A stretch of DNA of 64,000 nt from Oscheius dolichura (taxonomy: Eukaryota > Nematoda > Chromadorea > Rhabditida > Rhabditidae), in NCBI GenBank assembly GCA_932521035.1, contig OW051496.1, forward strand, positions 744,001-808,000. Direction: 5' to 3'. Numbering within the stretch: position 1 is the first letter of the stretch; each line of letters opens with the position of its first letter. A program made the position numbers and the translations under genes. This document shows positions 12,705 to 23,530 of the stretch, in pieces. The notes beneath the pieces were generated by a model, which was not told the origin of the DNA, made no database searches, and saw only the letters and a program-made list of their open reading frames with translations.

Positions 12705-13175
12705 TTGCCGGCCACTTCTGAAAAAAACTGAATACGCCGTTCGATCGGGCTCACAGAGTTGCTCAAAATCATCTATCAAACTTTTATTTTTCATGTAAAA
12801 TCGCCATTTTCCAATCGATTGTCAAATAGGGTGCCACGCAGTCCGTATTGAAATTACGGCTCGAGGGTTCGATCCCGCTCGGCGTCGATCTTTTATACTT
12901 CCTTTTGCTTTTTTCTTTTTTTCAGCAAACACCTTCTTTTGCAAAGATGAAGCCATATCAACAAAAAGAAAAAAAAGAAAAAGAGGGATATCACCGAGCG
13001 GATTCGAACTCTCGACCTTTCTATCCTGTTTTGCAGAAACCCACTGCGCCATTTGGCCAATTTTTAGAAAAAGAAGGTCCACAGAAAATTAAAGTTTGAT
13101 ATATGATTTTGATCAACTCTGCGAGCCCGATCGAACGGCGTATTCAGTTTTTTTCAGAAGTGGCCGGGAAGGACG
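12705..13175. repeat. Foldback element with tRNA-like arms inside the MULE
   Basis: The piece CCGGCCACTTCTGAAAAAAACTG at 12708 and its complement near 13170 start two arms that pair through CGTTCGATCGGGCTC. Further in, each arm has a tRNA-like stretch: B-box-like GGGTTCGATCCC near 12870 (+) and GAGTTCGAATCC near 13005 (-, with an A-box-like TGGCGCAGTGGG). Neither makes a convincing full cloverleaf. Confidence 0.6.
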
Positions 13176-13756
13176 CGCGACTGAAAGTCCGCGGACTTTC
13201 AGTCGCCCCTTTAGTAATATTGCTGTTTTACAGGCAATGTGCCTGTTTTCGTCTTATTCTTGTTCAATTAGCTATTTTCACACGGAATTACATTACACAG
13301 GGATTTATTGTGTTGTTTATAAATGAAGAAACCGCTAAAAATAACTATTGCCAACCTTTTAGGGGTTATGGAGATACGAAACAATAGGACAAAAGTTTTA
13401 GTGGTAGATAATGATCAGAGAGAGAAAATTCAAAAGAAATCTGGTAAGAAAAAGAAAAGTGGTAAGCAAAAGAAAAAAATACGGCATTTTTACAGTAGAG
13501 AGTTTTCAACATTGTTTCTTGGTGTTTGAAGGATATTTTAGTAGTAAACGGGGTTAACGGGTTCTGGATGTGACGTAAGAAGACATGGTGTCCAAATAAG
13601 AGCAGATATCTTCTTTAGTGAGGGCGTCTATTCCGTTTTTTTCTGATTTCAGTGTCAAATTGGAGCATTTCCTCTTTCATTTTCTCTTTTCGCTCCTTGT
13701 CGACGTTTCGAAGGTAGCGCTCTTTCTATAATATTCATATAAAATCTGCCGAAAAG

Positions 13757-15350
13757 TTAACCTGGCAAAATGCGGCATAAGACGTTAACAGCTCCCCGCG
13801 TAGTGCAGTGAGGAGCATTGCCAAGTTCGGTCTGGAGACGCCAAGGGTATCTTGCAGCTTGCTGAATTAAATTAGAAGTTTCTCTTTTTGTATGAATATA
13901 CCTATGGTAGGATTCAGCCATATTGCTGGTCCGGTTTTCAAACTTAAGCCATTTGTTCCACTTCCCTTTGAAGTATCCGTCTATCCAATTGGCCTTATAA
14001 TACTTGAGGAATCCTTCCACAATTCGGGTTTCGGCTTCGTCAAGTCCTTCGGGGGCCTGCAGAAGTCCAGTTTTTTTCAGATGGTCCTAAGATATTTGTT
14101 TATAATGAAGGAAGGTGAGTTTTACCGGAGGAAAGAAGACTAAAGCAATCGGAACCAACGATGAACTGTACGGTTTCGCTTCATTAGGTCTCTCATGGCT
14201 CCTGATGTGACTCTGTTGAGAGTTTGAGCGAGATGGTAGGAGCAGCCGTCATGTGTGCTATTGGGAAACACCTGAAAACTGTTTTCTCGTGATTTGAAAG
14301 CTTACTTCTTCAATTGCCTTTATGGCCGCGCGCTCATAATCTGTCATAAAATTCAGTTTGTCCACGTCGAACCCAGCCTCCTCCAACTCTTTTCTTAGGA
14401 TCTTGAACATTTTAGTGTATGTAGCGGCACTTTTCGAAGTAGTAACAAAGTTGAGGAGTTCAATTGTAGCGCCGCTGTCTGTCGACCCATGCACAGTGTA
14501 GAGCTGGGAATTATCGTCCAGCTCGCTCGGTGCAAGACCGTGACACCCGTCGGACACAATCGTTGTGACATCTACAAGCAAGAAAAATTAAAAGTTTAAT
14601 TTATGAAACGGAAAACTCACTTTTCTCTTTTGCAGTTCGAAAAACCTGTCTGCTGAAACATAACAGCCTGGTTCCAGAGGAGAATTGTACAAATTTTTCT
14701 CTTTCATTGGTTCCCAATTCGCTCCTGATTTCACAAGTTTTTAATTCATCCTAAAGATACGTCATCAGTTTTATTCGCACATAGACAGCTTACCGGTATG
14801 TTTCCCATCGTACAGTTTATTCGGTAGTTGTTCCGCTTGGTCCTTTGAATCGTTCTCCTCACATTTGGGTACGCATTAAATGCTTTGACAACTTCACTTC
14901 GTTCTGCATTTGCTAAAATACAAATATTTAGGATTATAAGAGCAAAACGTACTTATTCCGTCCATATTATTGCCTTCCACTAGGAGCTCTCTATAAATTT
15001 CCTTAGGCTTTCCGCCGGTAATTTCTTTGTTTTTAAGAGCTTGAATCTTTTTATAATATAGTCCTTTCGCCAATTCTTCTGCTATTACTACAGGGTGGCA
15101 GCTGCTGTGATGCTTCAGAGTGCTGGGGTCGAAATCTACCATTTATTAACTAAAAATTAAAGCTATGATTTCCCTCATTCTCTTTTTATGAAATTGATAA
15201 AATTCATGCATGGTATTTCATGCACCTTATAAAACTTACTTTAATTCTGGTTGAACATCCGAATGCCTTGCACCCTGAGCAGACGCAGCTGATAGAGCCA
15301 TCTGTGTTTACGTTACGCGGCCCAGGACCCCATCCACAGATTCTCTGAAA
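13757..15350 (-). pseudogene. MULE transposase, spliced and degraded
   Basis: Minus-strand pieces appear in transposase order. They are a Cys-rich FLYWCH-like start (CVCSGCKAFGC, about 15345-15238), MVDFDPSTLKHHSSCHPV (15142), and a DDE-type block with SDGCHGLAPSELDDN and VHGSTDSGA (14581 down). Then come MTDYERAAIKAIEE, the zinc-like CSYHLAQTLNR (about 14235), and RTSNMAESYHR near 13905. Mutator transposases carry D-G, tD-E and C..H blocks in this order and RTNN..E..H near the end. Several junctions have usable splice sites, but I did not obtain a continuous frame, so it is scored as broken. Confidence 0.7.
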
Positions 15351-15464
15351 ATGTCTGATATTATCTGAAAAGTTGCTTACCTGTCCATATACGGCTCAGC
15401 CTACCAAATGTATTTCCCTCATTATATGCTCCTGAAGCATTTGTTCCGTTGTTCTATATATATA

Positions 15465-15760
15465 ATTTATTTGTAACGGAATTTCAAGTCGACGCGCGTC
15501 CGGCCGGGAACATAGCGCATCAGCAAAAATGACAAAACTCAAAACTTTTTTTTGAAACGCCCGGTAAATTTCGCAATTACATGGAATTTTTTTCTAGTTT
15601 GTTTTATCAGATCGGCCACTCCGAGATCTACCTAGGAAGTGCTCATGTGTACTGTAAAACGGTCTCTATCAAAAGTTATGAGGTCATTGACAGGACTTAT
15701 CCATCACCCTACTATAATAACAATTCTTATCGTCGACTTGAAATTCCGTTACAAATAAAT
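15465..15760. repeat. Perfect 30-bp inverted repeat around the MULE right arm
   Basis: Positions 15465-15494 and 15731-15760 are exact reverse complements (ATTTATTTGTAACGGAATTT and onward to GTCGACG). They enclose the outer part of the MULE right terminal repeat. Confidence 0.85.
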
Positions 15761-15929
15761 TTCACGGGACAAACCACACAAAAATTATTGCGACAACGCT
15801 TCCCGGTTGCGTAGCTTTAGATAAGGATCAAAAAACACAAAACACCACATTTTCAACAATTTTTGAAATGAATCCTCTTGAATAGGAATACTTTAAAGAG
15901 AGGGAAAGATTTATTTGTTTAATAGGGGA

Positions 15930-17503
15930 TTACTCTGTGGAATTAGAAAGGATATCAGCCAGATGGCGGGGAATAACAATTGAAGATATAAAGCGTTTTT
16001 TTTTGGGAAGCTGGGGACCCTCTCTCCAGTTATTTCCATTAAATATTTCAGTTTTATCGAGCCTTTTGCCTGAGCCATGCGATCTTCCAATTACAAAAAT
16101 CTCATTGCCAAGGACTGCTGCAGAAAATCTATTTCGAGGATCTTTCATTGGCAGCAGTTGGTTCCATGTTCCTTTTCCTTCTAGATTACTCAATTCCATT
16201 ACAGTATTGACATCTGTCTTTCCATCATGACCTCCCATTAAAATGAGATTATTTCCATAAGAAACGAAAGAATGATCAGAAAGAGGTGTTGGCATATCAT
16301 TCAGCTCCGTCCAGACACCACTCTCCGGGTCGAAACATTCCACACTTTTCAAATGATTTGGGAGATCAAATCCACCACAGACAATGAATTTGCCATTATG
16401 AACTGCTGCAGCTGCACGACATCGCTTATATTTCATGTCCCTAAAATATTGATTAGCCCTGATTGAGCCTAGTCTCAGATGTTGTATCATCTCGTTTGAG
16501 AGACGAAGCGGTCGTTGGAAACCGAGCAGAAGAGAAAAATTGGGGAAAAGTATTGAACTCACGGCATTTTAATCCATTTGTTCTCCTTCGGATCATATCG
16601 TTCCACACTTTTCAAGTAGCTGCTTCCATTCCATCCTCCAAACACCCAGATGGATCCATTCCATTCCACACTGCTATTGGTAATACACCGTCGTGTCTCA
16701 TTCATATCTGCCAATCGTATCCATTTCAATGTTTTGTTATCCAATTTGTATAATTTTTTAGCCATCGAACCACCGAATATATAGATCTCTCCATCCAGAT
16801 ATACTGCACCACCATGACAAAGTTTTTTCGGTAATTTCAATGCCAATTTGATCCATTTGTCTTGTTTCAAAATGACCATTTCATCACTTTCTCTGGTATC
16901 TTTTCCTCCAAGGACTAAAATCTAAAAGAATGTTAATTATTCTCTTCCACAATACCCCACCGTCCCCTTATCCACTTGTCCTGGAATCAATTGTCTTTTT
17001 TCTTCCAAAGGAACGGGTCCCGCCTGGATTGTAAGATGATCTTCACTTTGTTTTCCTTCGATCCGTCCAACTAAACATTAGAAACACTGAAAAGTATTAG
17101 ATCTGGCTGACTTTTGTGAGAAATCTCTGCGATGCCCTCTTGTAAAGCCGTAATAGCATCGGAAACTGAAATTTCTCTCGAGTTCTAAAAGGTTTCAATG
17201 ATTTCTCACCCCCTTGTTGCTTGTCGGATACTTCTTTCAATCTCCCTGAAAAGTCATTTCGTATGCAACTCAAGCCATCTTCTGTTTCCCGTCGAATTCG
17301 TTTCATCTCCTCATTTTCTATCCCTAACGCATCTATTTCATATTTTTGAAAGACTCATTATATCCCCCCAACATACCGTCTCTACCCGAGTTCTGCTCCA
17401 TTTTCCTCTTCAATTCTCTATTTTCCGCCTCCAGCCTGCCTATTCTTCCCATTAGGTCCATAATCAGCGGGTGGATATTCGCTTCAGAAGGATTAGTTGC
17501 CAT
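15930..17503 (-). CDS. Kelch-repeat protein with N-terminal coiled coil, 427 aa
   Basis: Six exons join in phase: 17503-17377, 17332-17210, 17165-17112, 17070-16961, 16921-16563 and 16440-15930. Residues about 15-100 are charged and heptad-like (LMGRIGRLEAENRELKRKM), suggesting a coiled coil. From about residue 140 come kelch blades with GG doublets followed by Tyr and Trp: VLGGKDTRES, IYIFGG, IWVFGG, FIVCGG, LILMGG and a last blade with FVIGR. There is no BTB or BACK domain, unlike KLHL ubiquitin adaptors. A beta-propeller for protein binding is likely; the partner is unknown. The unit at 22550-23530 is a paralogue sharing YDPKENKW and the same exon break after the middle blade. Confidence 0.85.
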
Positions 17504-17734
17504 TAGAGTAGCTGAAATAGTTTATGGAAAGGTTAAGAACTTGGAAAAGTCGATTTGAACAAGGGAAGAGGCAGGGACAGTCCTTGATAAGGGAGACTTT
17601 GATAAGAAACGGAAATTGTTGCGGCTGTCGCGTTTGCCAGTCTTTGGCTAGTATAATATTATTCATCATCTCCTGTAATAGAAGCGCTTATGAATCATAA
17701 GTTATGATAACTGATTTTATGCCACTATTTACAA

Positions 17735-18000
17735 TTAAAGTGAGCCTACCGCAGTAGAAAAAATTTGTGACTATTGTGACTTGATTTTTCCCGCCAAATT
17801 AGCGCCACCTCGAAAAAGCTCGCTTTTGTCGGTTTTTTCGTTTTCTAGCCGTTTATTATGATGTTAGATGATTATTCGACGAAAAAAATATTGAAAAAGA
17901 AATAAAAGAATAGTTAAAAAATGAAGAAACAGATTCGTTAAGTAACGCCCCAGTATATGCTCAAGAGGCGCGCCATTTTACTGCGGTAGGCTCCCTTTAA
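17735..18000. mobile_element. TTAA-flanked MITE 1
   Basis: It starts TTAAAGTGAGCCTACCGCAG and ends with the complement (CTGCGGTAGGCTCCCTTTAA), about 266 bp, with no coding capacity. Its right TTAA is also the left TTAA of the next element. Confidence 0.8.
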
Positions 18001-20966
18001 AGGGACCGTCTCACACGCTCCATTGCTAAATGCTACAGTATGCAGCAGCGCGTGCGCGACCGTTTTCTTTGTTTTCGTTTTTGTTTATTTTTTATGGAAA
18101 ATACTTGTCCTTTTTATAATAAATTTATTACTCAATACCGTTATGCGAATGTATTTCTAGAGAAATAAAATTCAAGCAAATGCTAACAAAAAAAGAAAAC
18201 GTAGAAATGATCAGTATAATTTTATTTACGATGGAAGGAAAGCATCTCTTTTTTCTTTGTAGCCCATCGTCGTCTTCTTCTTGTTGTAGTTGTAGTTGTA
18301 GTCGCTTCTTCTTCTCCATGTTCTGAAGAAAAACATTATAGATTTATAATTTCAAAAAAAAATGACAAGACGTTGCTCAGTATGTGAAAAGGAATGCCAA
18401 GCGGAGCAGAGGCTCCACCGGTTCCCAAGAGATAAGATAGAAGCTCAGAAATGGGCCCGACTGTTGAACTGGGAGAACACTTTCAACGAAAAAATCGGCA
18501 AAGGACTATCATTCAACAGTTTTAGTGTTTGTAGCAGACATTTTTCGAGAACTGCATTACGTTTTCATAGCGATGGCTCTAGCCGAAAAAGCTGCAAAAT
18601 TGCACCGGTAAGTTTATCTGAAACAAAAAAAGATATTTTTAGTACGATCATAAAGGCATCGCCGATTCTGAACCACCATTACTTAGCCCCTATGATTCGC
18701 TAGATTTGTCTTTTGATGTATCTCTCGATAGTACTAGTCCGACATTAACACCTGCTAATAATACTGGGGCTTTTATACACGAGAAAGCTGATAACGAAGC
18801 AGGCCTTTGTCTTATAGACTTGGCCCAACTGAAAGATCTAGCTAAGCATCTAGGTAACTAACATTTGAGCATTCTGGAATGTTGTAGGCTGCTTGAAATG
18901 CGGAGACAAAAGTATCTGTAAACAGTTATCCCGGGAGTCGTCGGTAGCTATTCTGAAGACAATATGCACAAAATGTGGCATAGCTGAATGGTCATCGACG
19001 AAAAAAATACAAGATGGAAATAAAAGGGGTAGATACAGTGGAAACTTAGATATAACGAGTGGAATTGTGCTATCAGGAATAGATTATGAGGTTACCGGTT
19101 CTATAATATTTACGCATAACTTCAGCGCTTCGTCGATTTTGCCCGAATAATAGATTTACATATACCTGCAAAAGCGACTCACTATCGTACTCGAAAAGAG
19201 CTAATTAGTCCTACAATTAATGATAAATTTGAGCAATTGATGCAAAAAACAGTTGAAATAGTAAAAAAAACATAATGCTGACCCAATTACCTCGGTTAGT
19301 TGTCATCTGAATATGTCTAAAGCCGATCTAGAATACGGAAATCGTATTGGCCGGAGCCGGTCAATACGATTCGAGAGGCTACTCAGCTCAATATTGTCGC
19401 TATTCCTTGTTTGACCTCAGAACGCGTCTAATACTAGGCTACGATATTACAGATAAGAACGAGACAGAAAGTATAGAAATTATCGAACTTAACTCTCTCC
19501 TTATAGATATTAGTCAAAGAATGGAAAGATTTGCTTGTATCCGAGCTTTGAAAAAATTCAAAGACTCGTGTGATCTGAAGATATCTGAATTTGTAATTGA
19601 TTACAGTAAATCTGTAATTAATCAAATCGAACAAGATTTGCCTGAGATCCGAACAACCCTTCGGCTTGATAAATGGCACATCATAAAAAATATACAGAAA
19701 AACGCCAGAGAAGTAAGCTATTATTACAAAGGTTACAACGAATTGCCAGGCTTTGAAAGCTAAAACTATCAGCGAACTGAGGAAAATGCATTGGCAATCT
19801 TTTCTTACGCATATTTGGCTATCTATTAGCTTAGCTAATGGAGATGGGGAGGCGGCGGTAGAAATGGTGAAAAGTAGCCTATACCATGTACGAGGAATAC
19901 ATGAATTTCCTGGAAAATTTAAATTCATAACCAAATGCTTCCATTATGAAAAGGAAAAGCATAAAACGCCCTTAGATCTGAATAGGAGAGCTGACAAAAT
20001 GATATATAAGGTACGAACAGTCACAAATATCCACCCTTCTAACAGATTTTCGAGGATATCGTAACGGATGAAGGTGTTTTGGACGGTATAAGACTCTGCT
20101 CAGCAGACAATACAACAACATGCATAGAGTTATTCCATTCCTTAGTTGGACAGATATATCTGCCAAAGAATAATTTTTAGTAAGTCAAAATTATTTCTCA
20201 ACGGTTGATTTTAGTGGCATAAAAGGAATGGATTTGCGCTTCAAACTAGCGTGTCTCCATCATAATCACCACCGTTTCGAAATATTGGAAGATGAAGAAC
20301 ATCGTGATTCTCTGGGTATTGCTCACCCGATGAAGTGCCGCCGCTCGAATACGCAAGGTCGTGCTACAACAGTGCGCCAGAATTTGCCTCCATCCCATGG
20401 ATGGAAGGTCGATCTTTTAGAAGCTATAAAAGAGCGCTGTGTTGGAAATCAGCACCATTTCGCGGATAGCGATGACAATGAAGAAGAAGATGCTTGGGAT
20501 GAAGTCCCCAATTACGACGGCATAGATGATCTTGCAGAATAAATGTCTATGTTCCATTTCGATGACGATTAGTCAATGCAACTGTTATAACGTTATAACC
20601 TGTGAATTAAAATAAAATAAAAGAACAACCTTGAATAATATGACAGCTGCAATAATGTCCCAAAAAACGAATGTAGCGAACAATAACATTTACAATGTAA
20701 AAAATACCTAAATCAAATATGATATGCAAGTAGGAATAACTAACCTTTATATTATATATATGCAGTTGATTTATGATCTGAAAAAGACGAAAAACAAGAA
20801 AGAAAAGACCACATATGCAAAGGTTACAAAAAATAAAGAAAATTGAAAGTGGAGAGAAAATGGGCAGCTCCGACCGCGCGCCGCCGCAGTCAACGAGCAG
20901 TAAGCGCGCCCCCATTTTGCTCACACTTTGCTCACACGATTGGAGCGTGTGAGACGGTCCCTTTAA
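17997..20966 (+). mobile_element. Kolobok-like DNA transposon with THAP-type transposase
   Basis: The ends read TTTAAAGGGACCGTCTCACA on the left and the complement on the right (TGTGAGACGGTCCCTTTAAA), giving inverted tips of about 25-30 bp flanked by TTAA. Inside is a spliced gene with a THAP zinc finger followed by a DDE-like region. TTAA target sites plus a THAP transposase define the Kolobok superfamily; I assign it on that basis. Confidence 0.75.
18362..20542 (+). pseudogene. THAP-domain transposase of the Kolobok-like element, degraded
   Basis: Exon 1 (18362-18607) encodes a THAP finger: MTRRCSVCEKEC, RFP at about residue 20, W at 30, and VCSRHF closing the C2CH pattern. Later exons hold GCLKCGDK and TICTKCG cysteine pairs. 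The core follows: GAGQYDSRGYSAQYC, FVIDYSKSVINQ, RLDKWHIIKNIQK, and a C-terminal part with FHSLVGQIYLPKNNF and GMDLRFKLACLHH. Damage: a run of A near 19265 shifts the frame after EIVKK. In GAGQYD an Ala stands where related transposases have the catalytic Asp (GDGQYD). A stop at 19761-19763 ends the core frame before the next block. The element cannot make its own functional transposase. Confidence 0.7.
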
Positions 20967-21480
20967 AGGGAGCTACCGGTAGTAGATTTCGCGCCTACAG
21001 TACGCCTGCCGACATTTTACGGGTGCGGCGGCGGCGCATTACATAACCTTGAATTTCATCTATTTCATCCATTTTTGCTTCTTTTTCACAGTTTTTCAAC
21101 GTTTTTTAGTGCTATATTTATTAAAAACATCACAATAAACATTACAAATGCGAAGAAGAGGTCTCTTGGATGTCCGTTGACTTCTTTCCATCTTGCGCTT
21201 GATTCTGAAAACAACATAACCAAATAATGACTTTTAACAAATAAACTGACCTGAAAAATACTCCAAGTCGTTCTCCTGGCCAAATACAAGGTTATCCTGC
21301 AAAAGAAATATTAGAAAACATCGAGGGAAACAAAAATAGCAAAACATTTACAAGTCTTTTTCGCAAAAAAATTTGCGCAGAGCTCCGCCTCTATTTGAGG
21401 TAATTCAACATATAAAAACGCTGTAGAAGCCATAAAAGAGGCATATAATAATAATCTAAAAGTGCAGTTCGGCGCAGCAA
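20963..21480 (-). mobile_element. Partial copy of a 1.1-kb TTAA element
   Basis: It begins at the TTAA shared with the Kolobok-like element, reads AGGGAGCTACCGGTAGTAG, and matches in reverse the right half of the element at 42482-43626 as far as about 21450. Beyond that the similarity stops, so one end is missing. Confidence 0.7.
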
Positions 21481-22549
21481 AAATTATCGGTTCGAATGAG
21501 CCTACTCTCAATTCCTCAGCTCAAAAAAAAAGTTCGGTCACATAACGCATATTTTTATAGAAAAGTGACTAGAAAGCTCACTATTTTGTTGTCTACAAGA
21601 CTGTGTATTCAGTTTTTCACTATCGCTTCGATTTTTTTCTCTATGACCCAAAACATGATCCTTTATGAACCACAGTTTTCGCGCCTTCTTTCTGGGTTTA
21701 AAATCCAGCGTTGCAGTCTCCAGAGCTGCAATTTAGTATTTTCTCACGATTTTAGACGTAGTATCATACAAAAAAGAAGAAAGAAAGTACCGAAGTACCC
21801 TCACTTATAGTGAACCTCTGCTGTCTTGAGTTTATGTCGAATATAAGAGTTTTGGTCCATTTTTGATAAGATTTATGGAAATAACAAATTTATTCGGGAC
21901 TTATTCTTTTTTTTGCAATTACTAGAGACCGGATTTTTAGGTGCTCGAATAGGCCAAAATAGGTGGAAAATAGGTGCAAGAAATTTGCGAAAAATAGCCC
22001 AAAATAGGTTCAAAATGAATTTTTTCGCTATTTTCAGACGTAAAACTCGTTTATTTCTATTCTGAAGTGCAAAATGTGAAAGAAAAAGACAAATTATTGC
22101 ATGAGGAATCGAACTTAAGAAAAAAACTTTTTCTTGGAATTGATTTCCAACCATCTGCCGACTGCGCCACAGCGACATTTGTGCCTGCTGTAAGATTCGC
22201 AATAGGTAAAGGTCCCCCCTTATCTAATTTTTCATAGTGGCCAAAAAGTTTAATAAGGGGAGACCCTTACCTACTTTTGATGGAGAACGACTAATGGAAA
22301 ATAGCGAAAATCTCATAAGGGGGGACCCTTTTATATTTTTTCGCACACCTCTGTCAACCCCAAAAATAGTTGAAAAAATTGGGAAAATAGTAAAATAGGT
22401 GGAATAGTTGACGAACCCCCAAAATAGGTGAAAATAGGTGATTTAAAAACCCTTTAAAACGCTTCCCCTTGTCATAAAACATATTGTGGCGTGCATATCT
22501 GCCCATAAACCGTCCGCAAAAAATAGGTGAAAACCTAAAAATCCGATCT
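21481..22549. other. AT-rich gene-free stretch with an AATAGGTG simple repeat
   Basis: Short AAAATAGGTGGAAAATAGG units occur at 21950-22015 and 22375-22445, and again near 22525. A tRNA-like relic lies at about 22095-22195 (-): A-box-like TGGCGCAGTCGG and B-box-like AAGTTCGATTCC, but no pairing acceptor stem. I see no protein gene. Confidence 0.5.
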
Positions 22550-23530
22550 CTAGTTATTACAAAGACGATCAGCCAAGGTTTGTGGAATAATCACAGAGGA
22601 CATACCAGTCCACGTATAAGGAAGAGCTGCTCCATCTCGCCATTGCTCTCCATCGAATATTTCAACTCGACTCAGATGTAAACCTATTTTCTGCAATCCA
22701 CCAATTGCATAGATTTCTTGGTCAAGGATTATTCCAGCAAAATAGGCGGAAGGATATTTCAATGGCGGCAACGATTTCCATTTTGCATTTGATTCTTGAG
22801 GGTCGAGCTCCCACACGGCGTTTGTTGGACCATTCTCGCTATCCATTCCACCAAATAGTGTTGTCCAGATTTTTTCTCCACCAAATAGAATAAACTTATT
22901 TTCATAAGTAACGAGTGAATGAGCACCGAAGGGCTTTGGTAAATCAGTAAATTCAATCCAACTGTTATCTCCAGGATTGTAACAATCTGCAGTTTTTGTG
23001 ATGGTGAACTGTTCAATAAATCCACCACAAATAATTATTTTATTGTTCCATAATGCCACTGCTGCCCCAGTTCTGGCATCTTCCATATCTCTAAAGTCTG
23101 TTAATAAGCTGGTTTTTATTTCTCCAAGTAAAAGAGAAAATCGAAACTAAACTCACGCCATTAATGTCCATTTATTTTCCTTCGGATCGTATCTTTCCAC
23201 ACTTTTTAGGATTTCTTCATTTTCATCTTCTCCTCCAAATACCCAAATATATCCATTCCATTCCAAACAACTCTTTTCAATCCCCCACCGCCCAATATTC
23301 ATATCAGCCAGTCGGATCCATTTCAGATTATTGTCCAATTTATACAAAGCTTTTGGTTTCTTCAAACCACCAAATAAATAGATTTCTCCATTCAGATAAA
23401 TTGCTCCACTCTGACAAGCCTCATAAGGTAATTCCAGTTCTATTTCAATCCATTTTGTTCTATCCTGGCTCAGCACTGCCATCCCAGCGAAGGCCTTTCC
23501 ATGATTTTTCCCTCCTCCCATAATCAAAAT
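22550..23530 (-). CDS. Kelch-repeat unit, paralogue of the kelch gene at 15930-17503, 5' part missing
   Basis: Two exons join in phase 2: 23530-23157 and 23090-22550, giving about 305 residues. Blades are visible as LIMGGGKNHG, IYLFGG, IWVFGG, IIICGG, FILFGG and IYAIGG. The break between the exons matches the paralogue, and both end with SSVIIP.. plus LAD. The coiled-coil N-terminus of the paralogue is not found upstream. Instead the first blade begins directly behind a splice acceptor inside the end of the kinase gene. Either the copy lost its 5' half, or the kinase exons now splice to it. Confidence 0.75.

Larger units (their letters stand above)
12500..15715 (-). mobile_element. Mutator-like (MULE) transposon with long terminal inverted repeats
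   Basis: The segment 12512-12705 is repeated in inverted form at about 15515-15706 (GATAAGTCCTGTCAATGACC at the outer tips). The arms therefore exceed 180 nt, as in Mutator elements. Between them lies a minus-strand transposase relic. Similarity continues weakly outward (TAGTAGG), so the exact ends and the 9-bp target duplication could not be fixed by eye. Confidence 0.75.

Noticed and set aside
12832-13066. Two tRNA genes
   Set aside because: T-arm-like sequence is present, but acceptor and anticodon stems do not pair; kept as tRNA-like relics in a foldback.
15930-17503. BTB-kelch ubiquitin adaptor
   Set aside because: No BTB or BACK sequence is found; the N-terminus is a coiled coil.
18125-18320. 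Minus-strand gene with a Gln/Leu start and a membrane helix
   Set aside because: It lies within the transposon 5' untranslated part, and a simple repeat accounts for the Gln-Leu run.
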